A stretch of 64,000 nucleotides of DNA from Promethearchaeota archaeon (GTDB lineage: Archaea; Asgardarchaeota; Lokiarchaeia; Helarchaeales; RDOG01): the NCBI GenBank assembly GCA_011365055.1, contig RDOG01000005.1:1-64000 (forward strand). The letters run 5' to 3'. Below the pieces are notes generated by a model that was given only the letters and a program-made list of their open reading frames with translations, was not told the origin of the DNA and searched no databases. Position 1 is the first letter of the stretch. Each line of letters starts with the position of its first letter. The position numbers and the translations under genes are program-made. Positions 54,458-63,451 of this stretch are shown in pieces.

Positions 54458-55102
54458 ATGAAATTTTTTATTGATACTGCAAATATTAAAGAAATTAAAG
54501 AAGCTGTTGAATTAGGTGTTTTAGACGGTGTAACAACTAATCCAACGCTAGTTGCTAGGGAAAATCGAGATTTTAAAGAATTAATTTTAGAAATTTGTGA
54601 TATAGTTGATGGACCGATAAGCGTTGAAGCAGTTGGACTAAATGCGGATGAAATTTTGAAAGAAGCTATCGAATATTCAAATTGGCATAAAAATATTGTC
54701 ATAAAAGTTCCTATTATTAAAGAAGGTCTGAAAGCTGTAAAAAAGTGTAATGAAATTGGTATTAAAACAAATGTGACTTTAATTTTTTCTTCAAATCAAG
54801 CTCTATTAGCAGCAAAAGCAGGTGCTGATTATGTAAGTCCATTTATAGGGCGTCTAGATGATATAGGTCATGAAGGAATGGTTATCGTTAATGAAATATT
54901 AACAATCATAAATAATTACGATTTTAAAACTGAAGTTATTGTGGCAAGTATTCGTCATCCACAACACGTATTAGAAGCTGCAATGATTGGGGCGCATATT
55001 GCAACAATTCCATTTTCTGTAATAACAAAACTGATCAAACATCAATTAACTGATGAGGGTCTTCAAAGATTTTTAGATGATTGGGCAAAATTAAAAAAAT
55101 AA
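54458..55102 (+). CDS. Transaldolase (small TalC/MipB-like type)
   Basis: A 214-aa single-domain TIM-barrel aldolase. '[22 protein letters not shown]' and 'VTTNPTL' start the barrel; the Schiff-base lysine is Lys83 in 'NIVIKVP'; '[31 protein letters not shown]' is typical. This small type includes transaldolases and fructose-6-phosphate aldolases. Beside transketolase and gmhA, formation of sedoheptulose-7-phosphate is the natural role. Confidence 0.92.
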   Translation: MKFFIDTANIKEIKEAVELGVLDGVTTNPTLVARENRDFKELILEICDIVDGPISVEAVGLNADEILKEAIEYSNWHKNIVIKVPIIKEGLKAVKKCNEIGIKTNVTLIFSSNQALLAAKAGADYVSPFIGRLDDIGHEGMVIVNEILTIINNYDFKTEVIVASIRHPQHVLEAAMIGAHIATIPFSVITKLIKHQLTDEGLQRFLDDWAKLKK

Positions 55103-55119
55103 AAAGGAAAAGTTTTCAT

Positions 55120-55689
55120 ATGGAAATTGACATTAGAAATCAATTAAAAAGAAGTGCGGAAATTAAAGAATTTGTATCTGAAAATTATACTTCAATGATT
55201 GCTGAAATATGTAATATAATATGTACTTCATTAAAAAAGGGGAATAAAGTCATAATTTTTGGAAATGGTGGGAGTGCTGCAGATTCACAACATATTGCTG
55301 CAGAATTTATTGGTAGATTCAATTTTGATAGAAGAAGTCTTCCCGCGATTGCATTAACGACAGATACTTCAATATTAACTGCAATAGGGAACGATTATGG
55401 ATTTGATAACATTTTCATCAGACAACTTGAAGCCTTATGGAATGATGGTGACGTTATTTTAGCTATAAGCACAAGTGGAAATTCCCCTAATGTAATAAAA
55501 GCAGTAGAATTTTCCCGAGATAAAAAATTAATATCTGTTGGATTTCTTGGAAGAGATGGGGGTTTATTAAAAGATCTTGTTGACTTTCCAATCATAATTC
55601 CTGATAAGAGTTCAGCAAGAATTCAAGAAGCTCACATTACAATTGGGCACATAATTTGTGGGATTGTTGAACAGGAATTTTTTAAATAA
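55120..55689 (+). CDS. gmhA: Sedoheptulose-7-phosphate isomerase
   Basis: A 189-aa SIS-domain protein of the GmhA type. 'IFGNGGSAADSQHIAAEFIGRF' is the diagnostic substrate-binding motif; 'PAIALTTDTSILTAIGNDYGFD' and 'AISTSGNSPNVIKAVE' complete the SIS fold; the C-terminal 'EAHITIGHIICGIVE' carries the His/Glu of the active site. It converts sedoheptulose-7-phosphate to D-glycero-D-manno-heptose-7-phosphate. ATG 55120, with AAAAGGAAA upstream, is preferred over an in-frame TTG inside the transaldolase gene. Confidence 0.93.
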   Translation: MEIDIRNQLKRSAEIKEFVSENYTSMIAEICNIICTSLKKGNKVIIFGNGGSAADSQHIAAEFIGRFNFDRRSLPAIALTTDTSILTAIGNDYGFDNIFIRQLEALWNDGDVILAISTSGNSPNVIKAVEFSRDKKLISVGFLGRDGGLLKDLVDFPIIIPDKSSARIQEAHITIGHIICGIVEQEFFK

Positions 55690-55710
55690 TACACTTCTTT
55701 ATTAAAAGTT

Positions 55711-56286
55711 TTGGAGGAATTCTTAATCAATAAAGCCATTTTTTTAGACAGGGACGGGGTAATTAATAAAGATATTGAATATTTGGATGACTATAATAAA
55801 TTTATTTTTCTACCAAAAGTATTTGATGCAATTCGATTATTAAACCAAAATGGTTATAAAGTAATCATTATTACTAATCAATCAGGTGTAGCTAGAGGAT
55901 TTTTTACGGAGGAAAAACTAAATTTAATTCATGAAAAAATGACAGAGGATATTCAAAAGAATAATGCAAGAATTGACTCAATTTATTATTGCCCACATCA
56001 CCCAGATTTTGGATCAGCTCAATATAAAAAAGATTGTGAATGTAGAAAACCTAAAATTGGACTCATATTGAAAGCTAAAAAGGATTTTAATATTGATTTA
56101 TCACATTCTTTTTTTGTAGGTGATAAAATAACAGATATTGTAACTGGTGTAAATGCAAGATGTAAAACGATATTGATTTCTGATGATAGCAAAAAAAGTA
56201 AATCCGAAATTGAAACAATGAATTTAAAGGTAGATTACATCACTAAAGATTTGTTCGATGCAGTAACGTGGATTTTAAATTATTAA
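55711..56286 (+). CDS. gmhB: D-glycero-D-manno-heptose-1,7-bisphosphate phosphatase
   Basis: A HAD-family phosphatase of the GmhB/HisB-N type. 'IFLDRDGVINKD' contains the nucleophile and acid/base Asp, 'IITNQSGVARG' is motif II, and the zinc loop is C-x-H ... C-x-C ('YYCPHHPDFG', 'DCECRKPK'). 'FVGDKITDI' is motif IV. The TTG at 55711 has no upstream ribosome site and overlaps GGAGG (55713-55717). An ATC at 55726, 8 bases after GGAGG, would give the standard N-terminus MNKAIFLDRDG. It removes the 7-phosphate before nucleotide activation. Confidence 0.92.
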   Translation: MEEFLINKAIFLDRDGVINKDIEYLDDYNKFIFLPKVFDAIRLLNQNGYKVIIITNQSGVARGFFTEEKLNLIHEKMTEDIQKNNARIDSIYYCPHHPDFGSAQYKKDCECRKPKIGLILKAKKDFNIDLSHSFFVGDKITDIVTGVNARCKTILISDDSKKSKSEIETMNLKVDYITKDLFDAVTWILNY

Positions 56287-56332
56287 AGTTATTATTAATT
56301 AATTATAAGATTTTGTAAATTGAGGAATACAA

Positions 56333-57829
56333 ATGAATGAAGAGAATGTTAAGAAAGAGTTAACTTATATGAAACATCTTATACAAAAATTCGATACTTT
56401 TAAAGAAAAAACGATATTAGTTATTGGAGACATCATGTTAGACGAATATGTTTCGGGGGCTGTAACTAGAATTAATCCTGAAGCTCCTGTTCCAGTAGTG
56501 AATTTAAAAAATTATAAATATACATTAGGTGGCGCATCAAATCTCGCTTTTAATATTAAAACATTAACTGGAAAAGCATATTTATCAGGTATTATTGGTA
56601 ATGATGAACCTGGAATGAAGTTAATAGAAAAATTGAAGTCAGAAAATATAAATTCCGAAGGTGTATTAATTTCAAATGAACGACCAACAACAACTAAAAG
56701 AAGAATAGTTGGTAATGAAAAAATATTAGTTAGGATCGATGATGAAATTACTGATCCAATTAATATTCAAGAAGAAAATAAAATAATTTCATTTATTAAT
56801 AAAAATTTATCAAAGTTTGATGGAGTAATTTTATCCGACTATCTTAAAGGTACTCTTACAAAAAATCTAATTCAAAAAATTATTAAAATTTTGAAAGAAA
56901 ATAAAAAACTTATACTAGCAGACACGAAATCTAAAGATTTAGATATTTTTAAAGGAATAAATATTTTAATGCCTAATAAATTGGAAGCCGAAAACGCATC
57001 TGGCATAAAAATTCAAGATGAAAAATCTTTAATTGAAGCGGGCATAAAAATTATTAATAATCTTCAACTTGATTTCATTATAATAAAATTAAGCAATGAA
57101 GGAATGACTCTTATTGAACCAAATGGTAAATTTTATCACTTTAAAGATGTTTCCACTAAAGTTATTGATGTGAGTGGAGCTGGAGATACCGCAATTTCTT
57201 CACTCGCTCTTTCATTAACATCTGGTATGAAACGATTTGATGCTGTTAATATAGCAAATATTGCTGCAAGTGTAGTAGTTGAAAAGATGGGAACTGCAAC
57301 AGTAACATTAGAGGAATTAAAACTCAGAATTTATAATCGCTCTATATCTTATATAAATAAAATTAAGACACTAGATGAATTAAAAATTATAATCGAAGAT
57401 TTGAAAAAATTAGGGAAAAAAATTGTATTTACAAATGGTTGTTTTGATATTTTGCATGTTGGGCATATTCGATATTTTCACGATAGTAAAGCATTAGGAG
57501 ATTATTTAGTAGTAGGATTAAATAGTGATTCATCGGTAAGAACTTTAAAAGGAGAAAAAAGACCAATTGTTCCTGAGGAAGAGCGAGCAGAAATGTTATC
57601 TGCCATTGCAAGTATAGATTATATCGTAATTTTTCCTGAACTGACTCCAATTAATGTCATTGAGACTCTCAAACCCCATATTCAAACTAAAGGTAATAGT
57701 TATTCTATCGAAAAAATGCCTGAAGCTGAAATCGTAAAAAAATATGGAGGAAAAATTGTTCTTATAAAAGAGACAAAAGGACGTTCTACGACGATAATCG
57801 TGGAAAAGATCCTAAAAAATTATGCTTAA
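56333..57829 (+). CDS. hldE: Bifunctional heptose-7-phosphate kinase / heptose-1-phosphate adenylyltransferase
   Basis: A 498-aa fusion like bacterial HldE. The N-terminal PfkB/ribokinase domain (about 1-335) has 'VIGDIMLDEYVSG', 'LGGASNLAFNI' and the catalytic 'DVSGAGDTAISSL'. The C-terminal nucleotidyltransferase (about 355-498) has 'TNGCFDILHVGH', 'GLNSDSSVRTLKG' and 'ETKGRSTTIIV'. The first domain makes heptose-1,7-bisphosphate; the second makes ADP-heptose after GmhB acts. Both active sites look intact. The fused form is the bacterial ADP-heptose type, so transfer from bacteria is likely. No HldD epimerase is in the window. Confidence 0.94.
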   Translation: MNEENVKKELTYMKHLIQKFDTFKEKTILVIGDIMLDEYVSGAVTRINPEAPVPVVNLKNYKYTLGGASNLAFNIKTLTGKAYLSGIIGNDEPGMKLIEKLKSENINSEGVLISNERPTTTKRRIVGNEKILVRIDDEITDPINIQEENKIISFINKNLSKFDGVILSDYLKGTLTKNLIQKIIKILKENKKLILADTKSKDLDIFKGINILMPNKLEAENASGIKIQDEKSLIEAGIKIINNLQLDFIIIKLSNEGMTLIEPNGKFYHFKDVSTKVIDVSGAGDTAISSLALSLTSGMKRFDAVNIANIAASVVVEKMGTATVTLEELKLRIYNRSISYINKIKTLDELKIIIEDLKKLGKKIVFTNGCFDILHVGHIRYFHDSKALGDYLVVGLNSDSSVRTLKGEKRPIVPEEERAEMLSAIASIDYIVIFPELTPINVIETLKPHIQTKGNSYSIEKMPEAEIVKKYGGKIVLIKETKGRSTTIIVEKILKNYA

Positions 57830-57858
57830 TAGATTTAAAATATAGTGCGGTCATTTAT

Positions 57859-59061
57859 TTGATTGAATTTGCTAAAAAAAATAAAATATTGAAGAAAATT
57901 ATTAACTTTGGCCTGTTTTTTTTTGGCAAGTTTTTGCTCTTATTCATCCCAAAAAAACCAAAAAAAATTGAACTTGAAAAAGTAAAGAAAATTTTGGTTA
58001 ATGCAAATCTCTTCTCTTTTGGGAATTTTTTATTATTTTCTCCTGTTATTAGAAATTTAAAAGAGTTATTACCTAATACCCAGTTAACAGTTCTGATGTT
58101 TAAAAATGCTAATCTTCTTTTTATTAAAGGAACTAGATATTATAATAAAATAATTGAATATCCTCAGAATTTTTTGAAGCTAATTAAATTAGCTTTTACC
58201 CTCCGCTACGAAAAATATGATATTGTCATTTCAAATTATTATGGAGGAATTTCAAGAAGAGATAGATTATTTTATCTACTAACTGGAATACCTTATAGAA
58301 TAACAAATGTAGATCCTCTAAATAAAAATTCTATTTTTTTTGATTTCTCTTTTAGTTCATTTTTCACACATAAAATAAATATTAAAAAGCAGCATGAAGT
58401 AGAAACAAATCTTAATTTAATCAGAATATTAGGACTTACTCCAATAAATGATCATTTTATCCTAAGAATTTCGAAAGATGATGAAGAATTCGTTGACAAT
58501 TTTTTTAAGGAAAATAAAATTGAAAAAGGGAAATATATTTTTGGATTTCATGCCGGATCTAATCCAACCCAAAAATGGAAAAGATGGGATAAAAAGAAAT
58601 TTGGAAAACTCGCGGATATGTTAAAAGAGAAATATAATTCTATCAATATTTTTTTTGGAGGTCCTGATGAGATATCTCTGAATAATGAAATCAAGAATTC
58701 GATGAAAACTGAATTTATTGATTGTGCTGGAAAAATAACTGTAACACAGCTTGCAGCCATGATAAAAAGATGTACATTATTAGTTTCAAATGATGCAATG
58801 TCAATGCATGTCGCATCGATTGTAAAAACTCCATCCTTTGTTATTATTGGACCAACCGATTATGTAAGAAGTCGTCCTTTTTATAAAGAAAGCCAAATAA
58901 TAAAAATTGATTTAGATTGCAGTAGATGTTATAGATTTGGTGGTTTTAAGGCTGAAAATTGTGATAGAAAATGTTTAAAGTTAATTAAAGTTGAAGATGT
59001 ATTTCAATATGTTGAACAATATTTATCGAAATTGAAAAATTTTGAAGTAATGAAAAAATAA
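57859..59061 (+). CDS. Family 9 glycosyltransferase (heptosyltransferase-like)
   Basis: A 400-aa GT9 enzyme. The N-terminal 'FSFGNFLLFSPVIRNLKELLP' corresponds to the GDxL-TP-LR motif with changes. 'FGFHAGSNPTQKWKRWDKK' and 'FFGGPDE' bind the nucleotide sugar, and 'CTLLVSNDAMSMHVASIVKTP' plus 'IIGPTDYVRSRP' are the family C-terminal motifs. GT9 enzymes add heptose from ADP-heptose in bacterial LPS. It directly follows hldE, so heptose is the natural donor. Two pairs of Cys near the C-terminus (DCSRC, NCDRKC) could bind metal. TTG start. Acceptor unknown. Confidence 0.88.
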   Translation: MIEFAKKNKILKKIINFGLFFFGKFLLLFIPKKPKKIELEKVKKILVNANLFSFGNFLLFSPVIRNLKELLPNTQLTVLMFKNANLLFIKGTRYYNKIIEYPQNFLKLIKLAFTLRYEKYDIVISNYYGGISRRDRLFYLLTGIPYRITNVDPLNKNSIFFDFSFSSFFTHKINIKKQHEVETNLNLIRILGLTPINDHFILRISKDDEEFVDNFFKENKIEKGKYIFGFHAGSNPTQKWKRWDKKKFGKLADMLKEKYNSINIFFGGPDEISLNNEIKNSMKTEFIDCAGKITVTQLAAMIKRCTLLVSNDAMSMHVASIVKTPSFVIIGPTDYVRSRPFYKESQIIKIDLDCSRCYRFGGFKAENCDRKCLKLIKVEDVFQYVEQYLSKLKNFEVMKK

Positions 59062-59167
59062 TTGACTCAAATGTTTTTTATAGAAATAAAAATTAAATAA
59101 AAATTAAAAAAAAGTCAAATTCATAATCCGAATAGAATTCGATACAATAATTTATTGAGTTGGGAAA

Positions 59168-60199
59168 ATGTTAATTTCTATCTTAATTGCTCTAATAATA
59201 ATGGGGATTTCATTTGTTATTGTATTAATTTTAACACCACAATTTATCAAAATCTTGAAGAAAAAGGGGTTTGTAGGTCGAGATATACATAAAAAAGATA
59301 AACCAGAGATAGCAGAAATGGGTGGAGTAATCATATTCATCTCTTTTATGATTGGTATGATAATATTATCACTAATTTTTTATCAACATATTTTTAAATA
59401 TATTGCAGGAATATTGTCTTTAATTATAATAGCTATAATTGGTATGACTGATGACATTTTAAAACGAAAAAAAAATAAAGTTGGTCTAAGTGCAATAACA
59501 AAACCTATTTTATGTATGGCTTCTGGTCTACCTTTAATTATTATTAATTTTTTCATTCCTGATATTTATATTCCATATTTAAGACTGCCTTTTCTGGGAG
59601 CTGCAAGAATATATTATGTATATTGGTTATTTATTCCGATAGCATATACAATATTTGCAAATACAACAAACATGATCGATGTATATAATGGAATTCTTCC
59701 AGGAACATCTATTGTAATTTATATTTCATTACTTATCTCTTCAATAATTGTAAATTCTGAAATAGGAATAATACTTTCTCTAACTTTTCTTGGAACATTA
59801 ATTGCTTACTACTATTATAACAAAAATCCCGCAAGAATTTTTTCGGGAGATACGGGTTCATTACTTGTTGGTGCATCTATAGCATTTACTATCATAATGG
59901 CAGATTTAGAGATAGTAGGTATAATTGCTCTTTTGCCTCTAATTATAAATTCGTTTCAAACACTACGCTCAATAGGAGGACTTAAGGAAAAATCTGAATT
60001 CAATAGACCTACAAGAATACTCGAAGATGGAAGGCTTGATATTTCTGAAAGTGATAATGTTCCGCTAACACTTGCAGGATTAATTATGGTAAAAGGACCT
60101 ATAACTGAAAAAGAAGCGTTTAACTCATTTTTAATACTTACAATTTTTTCTTCAATATTATCAATAATTACATCTGTTTTATTAATAATACCATGGTGA
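59168..60199 (+). CDS. Polyprenyl-phosphate sugar-1-phosphate transferase (MraY/WecA/Alg7-like)
   Basis: A 343-aa enzyme with about ten membrane helices. The signature loops are present: 'DKPEIAEMGGVIIF', the metal-binding 'TDDILKRKKNKVG', 'NMIDVYNGILPG', and 'RIFSGDTGSLLVG'. It transfers GlcNAc-1-phosphate or a similar sugar phosphate to a lipid phosphate, the first step of dolichol-linked glycan assembly (Alg7/AglH role). Its place in the heptose operon suggests that the heptose-bearing glycan is built on this carrier. Confidence 0.9.
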   Translation: MLISILIALIIMGISFVIVLILTPQFIKILKKKGFVGRDIHKKDKPEIAEMGGVIIFISFMIGMIILSLIFYQHIFKYIAGILSLIIIAIIGMTDDILKRKKNKVGLSAITKPILCMASGLPLIIINFFIPDIYIPYLRLPFLGAARIYYVYWLFIPIAYTIFANTTNMIDVYNGILPGTSIVIYISLLISSIIVNSEIGIILSLTFLGTLIAYYYYNKNPARIFSGDTGSLLVGASIAFTIIMADLEIVGIIALLPLIINSFQTLRSIGGLKEKSEFNRPTRILEDGRLDISESDNVPLTLAGLIMVKGPITEKEAFNSFLILTIFSSILSIITSVLLIIPW

Positions 60200-60204
60200 A
60201 GAAA

Positions 60205-60462
60205 ATGAATTATTTTAAACAATTAAGAGATTTAATACTTTTTATTCTTTTACTCTGGGGAATAATTTTGCTAGGTCTATTTATTATTGATATCTTAATC
60301 GTTCCTCTTCCACATTATTTTCCGCAAGTTGATCCTCTAACTATTTCCATCTTTCAAGTTGGAATTACAGGTAGTTTAATTCTTTTATTTCTTTTTGTTT
60401 GGGATAGAATATTAGCTTATTACTACAAGAAGAATTATAACAAAAGAATGAAAAAGGTTTGA
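60205..60462 (+). CDS. Small two-helix membrane protein
   Basis: An 85-aa protein with hydrophobic helices at about 8-30 and 47-70 and a basic C-terminus (YYYKKNYNKRMKK). No known family. ATG 60205 has GGTGA five bases upstream and is preferred to ATG 60193, which overlaps the previous gene. Placed between the Alg7-like and DUF354 genes, it could be an accessory subunit of a glycan membrane complex. Confidence 0.7.
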   Translation: MNYFKQLRDLILFILLLWGIILLGLFIIDILIVPLPHYFPQVDPLTISIFQVGITGSLILLFLFVWDRILAYYYKKNYNKRMKKV

Positions 60463-60468
60463 ATAAAT

Positions 60469-61545
60469 TTGGTCAAGATTTGGTTTGATGTAATGACTAC
60501 GAAAGAGTCTTGGCTGTTTGGAACTATGTCTAAAAAATTATTAAAAGAAAATCACGAAGTTTTAATAACAACAAGAGATTACGACCAAAATAAAGAAATT
60601 CTAGACTTATTAAAATGTGATCATAATGTAATTGGAAAACATGGCGGTGAAAAATTAAAAGATAAATTAGTAGAAAGTCTTAAAAGAAGCCTAGAATTAA
60701 CTAATTTTATTGCGAATCAAGATCCTCTTCCTGATTTTTGTGTTTGTTTAGCATCTCCAGAAGCACTTAGAGTTGCTTTTGGATTAGGGATAAAAGGGAT
60801 TTGTGTTAACGATACTCCTCATGCAGTAAAAGTTGGAAAATTAACAGCTCCACTTTCTGATTATTTAATAACTCCAAGTTGTATTGATGAAAATCAATTC
60901 ATTGAATTTGGTATTAATAAATCAAAGATAATTAAATATAACGGTGTCGATGAATTTACTTGGTTAAAGGATTTTAAGCCGAATATTAAGGTATTAGAAA
61001 AATTAGGAATCGATCTAAATAAAAAATTTATCATTCTCCGTATTATAGAAAGTAAATCCGCATATTATTTAAATTTATCTAAAGAAAAATCTTTTATTAA
61101 CATTTCTGATGAATTAATAAATAATATAATTCAAGAATTTCCAGATTTACAGGTCATTCTTCTTTCCAGATATGATGATCAAAAAAAATATTTTAAAGAT
61201 AAATATAAGGACAAAATTATTCTTCCAATAAAAGGAATTAATGGTCCAAACATTTCATATTTTGCAGATATTGTTATTAGTGGTGGGGGTACGATGAATC
61301 GGGAAGCCGCGATCCTTGGGACTCCTGCAATTTGTTATTTTCCCTTAGATTTGGAAGTAAATGAATTTATAATAAAAGAAGGATTTCCGTTATGGCATAT
61401 TAAAGACGTTAAAGGCATTATTGAAATGATTAAAAAAATTTTATCTTCCAAAAAATTAGATAAAAATGACATTGCTGAAAAAGTCAAAAAATATGAAGAT
61501 GTTTATGACGCTTTTATTAAAATATTAAACAATATAAGATCTTAA
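60469..61545 (+). CDS. DUF354 family protein (GT-B-like)
   Basis: A 358-aa DUF354 member, a family found mainly in archaea with a GT-B-like fold. 'IWFDVMTTKESWLFGTMSKKL' is the typical start; 'VCLASPEALRVAFGLGIKGICVNDTPHA' and 'ISGGGTMNREAAILGTPAICYF' match the nucleotide-binding halves of related transferases and of UDP-GlcNAc 2-epimerases. A role in sugar transfer is likely from fold and context; the reaction is unknown. TTG start with AGGT upstream. It overlaps the convergent ribophorin I-like gene by 21 bases. Confidence 0.85.
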   Translation: MVKIWFDVMTTKESWLFGTMSKKLLKENHEVLITTRDYDQNKEILDLLKCDHNVIGKHGGEKLKDKLVESLKRSLELTNFIANQDPLPDFCVCLASPEALRVAFGLGIKGICVNDTPHAVKVGKLTAPLSDYLITPSCIDENQFIEFGINKSKIIKYNGVDEFTWLKDFKPNIKVLEKLGIDLNKKFIILRIIESKSAYYLNLSKEKSFINISDELINNIIQEFPDLQVILLSRYDDQKKYFKDKYKDKIILPIKGINGPNISYFADIVISGGGTMNREAAILGTPAICYFPLDLEVNEFIIKEGFPLWHIKDVKGIIEMIKKILSSKKLDKNDIAEKVKKYEDVYDAFIKILNNIRS

Positions 61546-63297
61546 TTCTTCAATAATTTTATCAATATTAGATTTTAGTTTGGTTATTCTCTTTAAGCCA
61601 TCATCTCTTAATTTTTGGAATGCTGTAGAGCTAATTCTTCCTGTCATTTTATATCTTTTTTCAAGATTCAAAATGCCATCTTTTGCGTGAATTTTTTCTG
61701 CCTCTAAAAGATCAAGATTCTCAATAATTTGTTTAAATCTTCCACCTGCAGTTGAAAAGTGTACTGCTAATTCTTTGATTTCATCATTTAAATCCAACAT
61801 TTTCCTTTCGATAATCTTAAATTGAGTTCTAAAAATGCGTTTCTTTATTTTTCCCTTAGAAAAGTTATTTTCCAATTTCTCAAGGTCTAAATCCAATGCT
61901 ATTTTTTCTGAATATAGGGAAACAAATTCTCTAATTATTGCAGAAGCAACAAGTTTTGGTCTCGTTAAAATAATTTTTTCAGTCTGTACTTCCCTTCTTA
62001 CAATGATGTAAGCGGCTAATGCGATAATCGATATTATTACAAATAATAAAGGTCTTCCTACTGCCCAGAAGAAATTTCCAAATACTAAGTATTCTAAGGT
62101 TATTTGAACTTGATTATGCAAAGTAATTATCTCATAATAGTTAGAAAGTGTTGTTGTTCCATAATTGTTTGTAATTGATTGAATTTCCGAAGAAAATGTA
62201 ATAATTGTTGCTCCAGTAGGAAGGTATAGCTCAATTGTAAAGTCCTTTATAGGCCATTCAGCTTGATTTATAATTAAATCCAATGAAACCATTATCTTAT
62301 CACCGTTTAATGAAACATATTGCTCTAATGGTAATTTATATGACATCCATATGTTAGTTTCCTGATTTTTTATTAGAGGATTTCGTGATTGACTCCATTG
62401 TACTGTAATATTCGCTAATAAATTCTTGGAAAGTTCATCTGGATAAGATTCATCATAAATAAGGCTGCTTGTGGTATCATAAATCCTAAACGAACCATTA
62501 ATAATATTAGATGGGATTGAAATGATAAAAGATAAAAGATTTGCATCTCCTAAATTCTTAATTCTGTAATAGTCAAGTACTTGAATGAATCCCCAACTAT
62601 CAATCCTAATCTCTCTTTTTCCGTAAATGCATTCAATTATCGAGTGGGAACTCGTATCTATTTTATAATACCACGTATAACTTTTGGCACTCCAAGGGTT
62701 TATATTAGTTTCATTTGATCCTACAGAAGTTGCGCTTGATGATCTTGTTGGCCGGTGCATTTCTAATTCATAATTCTCAATAGGATAAGCAGATGAAGGA
62801 ATTTCGTAAAAATCTAATTTATAACCCTCACTCGTATAGACTGAATAATCCATTAAATTGTAAAAGACCATTTCTAATCTAAAACTTGTCGTTTCTTGAT
62901 CATATAATGGATTTAATAAATAAATATTCCATTTCTGAATGCCACTTCCATCATATAGCAATTTTTCTAAATATAAACTTTCGCCTTCTTTTCCGAAACA
63001 CTCAATCGAAGTCAATTTATCGTCAAAATTTTTATATATTCCTCCAATTTCTTTCGGAATTCCAATTTGAACATATGATTTTACTTCTTCACCAATATTT
63101 TTTATAGTAAAATTATCTATTACTTTAACTATTCCATAATTCTCTACATAAACATCCCTTTTTACATCCAAATTTGAAATTAGACCTGGATCTTCATAAA
63201 CAGGAATTTGTGTATCTGCTTTTGTAACGGTCGGCGTTAAAAGTAGTATAAACAACATCATTAGACCTAAAACTACTGCCAGCCGTATTTTTTTCAC
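61525..63297 (-). CDS. Ribophorin I (OST1)-like membrane protein with coiled-coil tail
   Basis: A 590-aa type I membrane protein. A signal peptide lies at about 1-27; two related ectodomain halves at about 30-200 and 215-395; a membrane helix at about 407-436; and a cytoplasmic coiled-coil tail of about 155 residues. Each half begins with a similar pattern: 'YVENYGIVKVIDNFTIKNIG' and 'EIRIDSWGFIQVLDYYRIKN'. The second resembles the SHWGNI-type strand of eukaryotic ribophorin I. Ribophorin I is a non-catalytic subunit of oligosaccharyltransferase, and homologues have been reported in Asgard genomes. The glycan genes next to it support this reading. The catalytic STT3 is not in the window. A structure comparison is needed to be certain. 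Confidence 0.55.
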   Translation of the reverse strand: MKKIRLAVVLGLMMLFILLLTPTVTKADTQIPVYEDPGLISNLDVKRDVYVENYGIVKVIDNFTIKNIGEEVKSYVQIGIPKEIGGIYKNFDDKLTSIECFGKEGESLYLEKLLYDGSGIQKWNIYLLNPLYDQETTSFRLEMVFYNLMDYSVYTSEGYKLDFYEIPSSAYPIENYELEMHRPTRSSSATSVGSNETNINPWSAKSYTWYYKIDTSSHSIIECIYGKREIRIDSWGFIQVLDYYRIKNLGDANLLSFIISIPSNIINGSFRIYDTTSSLIYDESYPDELSKNLLANITVQWSQSRNPLIKNQETNIWMSYKLPLEQYVSLNGDKIMVSLDLIINQAEWPIKDFTIELYLPTGATIITFSSEIQSITNNYGTTTLSNYYEIITLHNQVQITLEYLVFGNFFWAVGRPLLFVIISIIALAAYIIVRREVQTEKIILTRPKLVASAIIREFVSLYSEKIALDLDLEKLENNFSKGKIKKRIFRTQFKIIERKMLDLNDEIKELAVHFSTAGGRFKQIIENLDLLEAEKIHAKDGILNLEKRYKMTGRISSTAFQKLRDDGLKRITKLKSNIDKIIEELRSYIV

Positions 63298-63451
63298 AAA
63301 AGTAACCTCTAGAAGTTATAACAACAAATGGATTTGATATTTATAATGATTATTATTAATTGATTCTTTTGGTTCAATATTTTAACTTTGATATTAATTA
63401 TCATTTTAAATTAACTAGGGAAATAAAAGAAGTAGTCTTTTCATTTTTTTT

